Positions 63,951 through 64,000 of a stretch of DNA of 64,000 nt are shown in pieces. Numbering within the stretch: the stretch's first letter is position 1; each line of letters opens with the position of its first letter. The stretch spans positions 1,212,220 through 1,276,219 of the forward strand of contig JAHPZA010000006.1 of the NCBI GenBank assembly GCA_019058445.1. Reading direction: 5' to 3'. A program made the translations under genes and the position numbers. The notes beneath the pieces were generated by a model, which did not search any database, had not been told where the DNA came from, and saw nothing but the letters and a program-made list of their open reading frames with translations. Source of the DNA: Promethearchaeota archaeon (GTDB taxonomy: Archaea > Asgardarchaeota > Lokiarchaeia > Sigyniarchaeales > SOKP01).

Positions 63951-64000
<50 letters not shown>

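Overview
The window comes from an AT-rich, gene-dense archaeal genome with many eukaryote-like proteins. It encodes a Ras-superfamily GTPase, Roadblock/LC7 and longin-like domains, an RWD/UEV-like fold, a RING-like zinc finger, TFB, thermosome, RPA, archaeal RNase P proteins, L15e, archaeal tRNA-guanine transglycosylase and Trm5. The 16S 3' end carries a strong anti-Shine-Dalgarno, and many genes start with TTG or GTG. This combination points to an Asgard archaeon, most likely Lokiarchaeia-like; the lineage is inferred from gene content, not from a tree.

Layout. 1-4567 (minus): the 5' part of smc, an Orc1/Cdc6-like AAA protein with broken Walker motifs, a nitrilase-family amidase and a HAD phosphatase. 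4857-7416 (plus): a three-gene cluster of longin-like/winged-helix, longin-like/RWD and winged-helix proteins. 7504-16226: DUF2095, a SerA-like dehydrogenase, L15e, a minus-strand operon (HcyBio-ferredoxin, VOC protein, ThDP enzyme, SDR), and a plus-strand rnp3-rnp2 operon followed by two unknown genes. 16541-24321: an exported protein pair, GDPD, RqcH, PyrI, a dolichol-kinase-like enzyme and TrpB2. 24629-30480: a Roadblock protein divergent from two very large, overlapping, unrecognised helical proteins. 30496-36960: a PD-(D/E)XK nuclease, tRNA-Arg, a coiled-coil protein, a tRNA-modification operon (tgtA, DUF371, trm5) with an AK6/Fap7 kinase, and tRNA-Ile. 37116-49831: a small GTPase, an aldehyde:ferredoxin oxidoreductase, PyrH, pantoate kinase, ProC, MfnB, a RING-like protein, a HisA-like protein and RPA. 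49953-61323: a PfkB kinase, TFB, a degenerate gamma-carbonic-anhydrase-like protein, a tandem Roadblock protein, Tsr3, thermosome, ArgH, a membrane-anchored HerA-like ATPase and a YchF/OLA1-type GTPase. 61351-64000: a 57-aa membrane peptide, tRNA-Ala, a membrane protein, a LAGLIDADG endonuclease and the 3' end of 16S rRNA.

Main discovery: five short intervening sequences (27-31 nt) that fold as archaeal bulge-helix-bulge (BHB) introns or relaxed versions of them. Four lie in the three tRNAs, all at non-canonical positions: the D-loop and T-loop of tRNA-Arg(UCU), the T-loop of tRNA-Ile(GAU), and position 32/33 of tRNA-Ala(UGC). The fifth is in a protein gene: 31 nt inside the P-loop codons of the YchF-type GTPase. 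It folds into a textbook BHB (9-bp outer helix, 3-nt bulge, 4-bp helix, 3-nt bulge, 5-bp inner helix). Cleavage at the standard bulge positions would remove exactly 31 nt and restore both the reading frame and an intact GKPSSGKST motif. Intron-bearing archaeal mRNAs are very rare (cbf5 is the classic case). Every intact tRNA here needs splicing, so the organism probably has a splicing endonuclease of broad specificity.

Secondary interest lies in the eukaryote-like genes (longin-RWD cluster, giant helical pair, RING-like protein, variant GTPase), in palindromes placed between two convergent genes, and in two genes (smc and the VOC gene) whose only well-placed start codon appears to be ATT.
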